Source: Blastobasis lacticolella (taxonomy: Eukaryota > Arthropoda > Insecta > Lepidoptera > Blastobasidae). Taken from it: a stretch of DNA of 64,000 nt. How positions within the stretch are numbered: position 1 is the first letter of the stretch; every line of letters begins with the position of its first letter. This document shows positions 61,019 through 64,000 of the stretch, one piece after another. The stretch is taken from NCBI GenBank assembly GCA_905147135.1, contig LR990043.1:23003584-23067583 (forward strand). Reading direction: 5' to 3'. The notes below the pieces were generated by a model. That model was given only the letters and a program-made list of their open reading frames with translations. It was not told where the DNA came from and made no database searches. Both the position numbers and the translations under genes were made by a program.

Positions 61019-64000
61019 TTGAGTTTGGGGGTCTTGCTGCACCACGTCCGTAGGCTATACCCTAGAGACCCTACACGTGACCCCCGGGTGGTGCGAAGAG
61101 TGCAGCCGAAAATGCTTGGTGGTAGGGCCTCGGCCCGCATGGCTAGCGACCACCCACGGAGATGAGTCTGCATGGCGCTAAGCAGCCCCTGGGCTGTGTT
61201 CCGTCAGAGTACTCCGTGAGCCATTCCCCCTTTGTCCGAGTGCTATAATATTGGTATCCTGCAGGTCCCAGTTTTGTGTTGGATATGTTAGAGGGTTGGG
61301 CGTGACAGGTTGGCGCGGGGGCCAGGGAGACCCGATGAAACGGCTCGTCGCTGGCCGCCCGCCGGTTAGTAGGGGACCCGAACCCGGGCATCGCTTTTAA
61401 TCTCCGGCCCGGGAGGCTGTCCCGCCAACTGTGCGAAAAATCCTGAATATGTCTGTCGTGCCGGGGTAGGAGACCGGAGTGGACCCGGCAGGTATATTCA
61501 GGGGGGATCGGGGGCCCTTCCGTCCCCCGTGCCAACTTTTCACATAACCCATCTCTCTGCAGCGTTCAGAAGCAAAACGACCTTGCCCTGCTGGATACCG
61601 ATGTTTTAGCACTCCTCTACATCCCCAAATTTAATATTATCACAAATGGCAAGGAAAAATAAAAGTAAGGTTCTCTCAGCGGCACCCCTTTCCACACTTC
61701 GAGTGGACTTTTGTAATATCAGGGGTCTACATTCCAATCTGAACGCCGTACATCACCACCTAGAGACAGCGAAGCCCGCCTTACTTTTCCTGACGGAAAC
61801 ACAGATATCACCTCCGGCTGACACTTCGTATCTTCACTATCCTGGATACAAATTGGAACACAGGTTTTTACCTCGCGCTGGTGTGTGCCTATTCGTCAGA
61901 GGTGATATCTATTGTCGACGTCTTAATGCCATAGAACTAAGTGACGAATCTGTGGTATGGGTATGCGTAGAACAGGGGGGTCTATCCCGTGTCTACGCAT
62001 GCCTATACAACAACCGTCACGGCGTAGGTGAGACAAATCGGTTTTTCGAGCACATACAATGCGCTACCGACAAAGTCTTTGAGCGGTATCCTTCAGCCGA
62101 GTTGGTAGTCCTAGGAGACTTTAACGGTCACCACACCGAGTGGCTAGGGTCAAGCCGTCCTACTAACCCGGCCGGGAGGTCCGCCCATGAATTTTCTCTG
62201 GCCCATGGTCTCACGCAACTGGTGTCAGAACCCACCTACTTACCGGATGTTGTGGGCCGTGAACCCTCTTTATTAGACCTTCTGCTCACCACCCACCCAG
62301 ACGGTTATCAGGTGTCCGTCGATGCCCCTCTTGGGACATCAGACCACTGCCTGGTCCGTTCTGAGAAGCCTCTTGCTATACCCGAACGGGCTCGCCCCAA
62401 TGGGTCACGCAAGGTATGGCATTATGGTTCAGCAGACTGGGATGGATTGCGAGAATTCTTCGCGTCGTACCCGTGGATACAGCTTTGCTTCTCCTCAAAT
62501 GACACCAACATCTGTGCTGCTGCTGTAGCTGACGTCATACTGCAGGGAATGGAGTGTTTTATTCCGTCCTCTGTAGTCCGGCTCAGCGGCAAGAGTCAGC
62601 CCTGGTATGACAGGCCTAGTGCTGAGGCAACTCGCCTCAAGCAGAATGCTTTTCGTGCCTGGACAGTGGCTCGGGCCCAGAAGGACCCTAACACCCACAT
62701 TTTGAGGAAAAAGTACAACGCTGTATCGAGGTCTACAAAGAGGGTGATGGCCAGAGCAAAATTTAAATTCATCGGCGGAATTGGAGAGAAACTAATTAGC
62801 TACCCCTCTGGGAGTCGTGCTTTTTGGTCTCTCTCCAAAGCTGTTAAGGGGAACTTTTGTCGGACCACCTTTCCACCTTTGCGCAAGCCGGATGACCAAT
62901 TAGCCCACACAGCAAAGGAGAAAGCCGATCTCTTGGGAAATCTCTTTGCTCATAACTCAACTCTGGATGATGGGGGAGCTGCACCGCCTACCATCTCACG
63001 GTGTGAGGGCATCATGCCCGAGGTTCGTTTCACCCAAAAAATCATAAGACGTGTGCTTCTCTCCCTAGACATCCGGAAGTCCAGTGGACCTGATGGCATT
63101 CCGGCTATTGTTCTCAAAAAGTGTGCTCCCGAGTTGTCTCCCGTGTTAATGCGCCTATTCAAGCTTTCCTACACCTCTGGAACGGTGCCGTCTTCGTGGA
63201 AGCTAGCCCTTGTGCATCCGATACCCAAGAAGGGTGATAATTCAGACCCATCAAATTACAGGCCTATAGCGGTAACCTCCTTGCTCTCTAAGGTGATGGA
63301 GCGGGTTATCAATATCCAGCTCCTCGGATACCTAGAGGACCACCAGCTGATCAGTGACCGTCAATATGGCTTTCGCCATGGTCGCTCAGCTGGTGACCTT
63401 CTCGTGTACCTAACACACCGGTGGGCTGAGGCGGTCGAGAGCAAGGGGGAGGCTCTGGCTGTCAGTCTTGATATAGCCAAGGCATTTGATCGGGTCTGGC
63501 ACAGGGCACTGCTAACAAAACTCCCGAAGTACGGTATCCCCGAGGGGCTCTGAAATTGGGTATCCAGCTTTCTGTCTGGACGGAGCATCCAAGTCGTTGT
63601 CGACGGATGCTGCTCCGATACCAAGACCATTAATGCTGGAGTACCTCAAGGTTCAGTGCTATCTCCCACGCTGTTTCTTCTGCATATCAATGATATGCTG
63701 AATATACCCAGTATTCACTGCTATGCAGATGACAGTACTGGAGATGCTCGTTATACTGGACGTGCGAATACCCCTCGTTCCGTGGTGTCGGAAAGCCGAA
63801 TAAGACTTGTGTCAGAGATTGAACACTCCTTGGAGCAAGTTGCTCACTGGGGCAGACTGAACCTGGTGGAATTCAACCCCTCAAAGACACAGGTCTGCGC
63901 ATTTTCTGCCAAAAAGGATCCTTTTGTCATGGTGCCGCAGTTCCAAGGAACACCCCTTTCCATCTCAAATAGTATCGGGATCCTTGGTGTCGACATTTCG
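61019..64000 (+). mobile_element. Jockey-like LINE with intact 5' end, runs off window
   Basis: A 5' UTR of about 625 bases (GAGTTTGGGGGTCTTGCTGC..) precedes one long coding region. No separate ORF1 frame is seen in the 5' part. The insertion is inside the repeat at 60742. Another, 5'-truncated copy of the family is at 19200-20372 on the other strand. Host gene context to the right is unknown. Confidence 0.88.
61646..64000 (+). pseudogene. Endonuclease-reverse transcriptase with one stop codon
   Basis: Starts MARKNKSKV. APE-type endonuclease: VDFCNIRGLHSN (about residue 20), LTETQIS (49-55), VVLGDFNGHH (154-163), GTSDHCLV (230-237). Reverse transcriptase: SSGPDGIPAIVLK, NYRPIAVTSLLSKVMERVI, QYGFRHGRSAGDLL, AVSLDIAKAFDRVWH (about 605-620). 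TGA at 63551-63553 ends the frame after residue 635; the same frame goes on with AGVPQGSVLSPTLFLLHINDM and CYADDST (catalytic YADD at 63722) to the window edge. The sister copy near 20320 has TGC at this position, so the stop is a single-base change. Confidence 0.88.

Overview
The window is eukaryotic, almost certainly insect and most likely moth or butterfly (Lepidoptera). It holds spliced genes with GT-AG introns, many 5'-truncated LINEs with (AATA)n or (ATG)n tails, RTE-type 3' ends finishing in GATGATGATG, Helitron-like CTAGT termini and TACCTACC-rich filler. All are common in lepidopteran genomes. Species cannot be read from the sequence.

Two large host genes lie head to head. On the minus strand, 36104 down to 3920 and on past the left edge, is the orthologue of Drosophila tweek / human BLTP1 (KIAA1109), a giant bridge-like lipid-transfer protein. 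Fourteen exons (9352 coding bases, about 3117 codons, start included) join in a consistent reading phase. One is a single 5.1-kb exon. The C-terminal part lies outside the window. On the plus strand, 37685-58679, is a complete CFAP43, a ciliary/flagellar axoneme protein (tether/tether-head complex). Thirty exons total 4977 bases, giving a 1658-residue protein, nearly the length of the human protein. About 1.6 kb separates the two start codons.

Most of the rest is transposon sequence inside introns. Left part (1-23 kb, introns of tweek): several plus-strand LINE copies, one interrupted by a 3.57-kb terminal-inverted-repeat element that itself carries other TE pieces; a minus-strand jockey-like fragment; an IS630/mariner-like transposase relic; SINE- and MITE-like pieces. 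Middle (28.5-35.3 kb, tweek intron 2): a decayed RTE element, a second TIR element (1.69 kb) with RTE and R1-like fragments inside, a Helitron-like element. In CFAP43 introns: two copies of a tRNA-headed SINE, an RTE-derived SINE-like element, LINE 3' ends, and a degenerate array built on a GCTCGCTCATTCA core. Right edge (61019-64000): the 5' end and most of a jockey-like LINE with one nonsense codon, running out of the window.

Two features stand out in the host genes. CFAP43 has two separate tandem expansions, each covering one exon edge with its splice site (4 x 101 bp at the acceptor of exon 5; 7 x 115 bp at the donor of exon 12). In tweek, LINE sequence lies within a few bases of the acceptor of exon 5. 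I found no operon, CRISPR array, intact tRNA or rRNA, and no clearly new multi-gene system.
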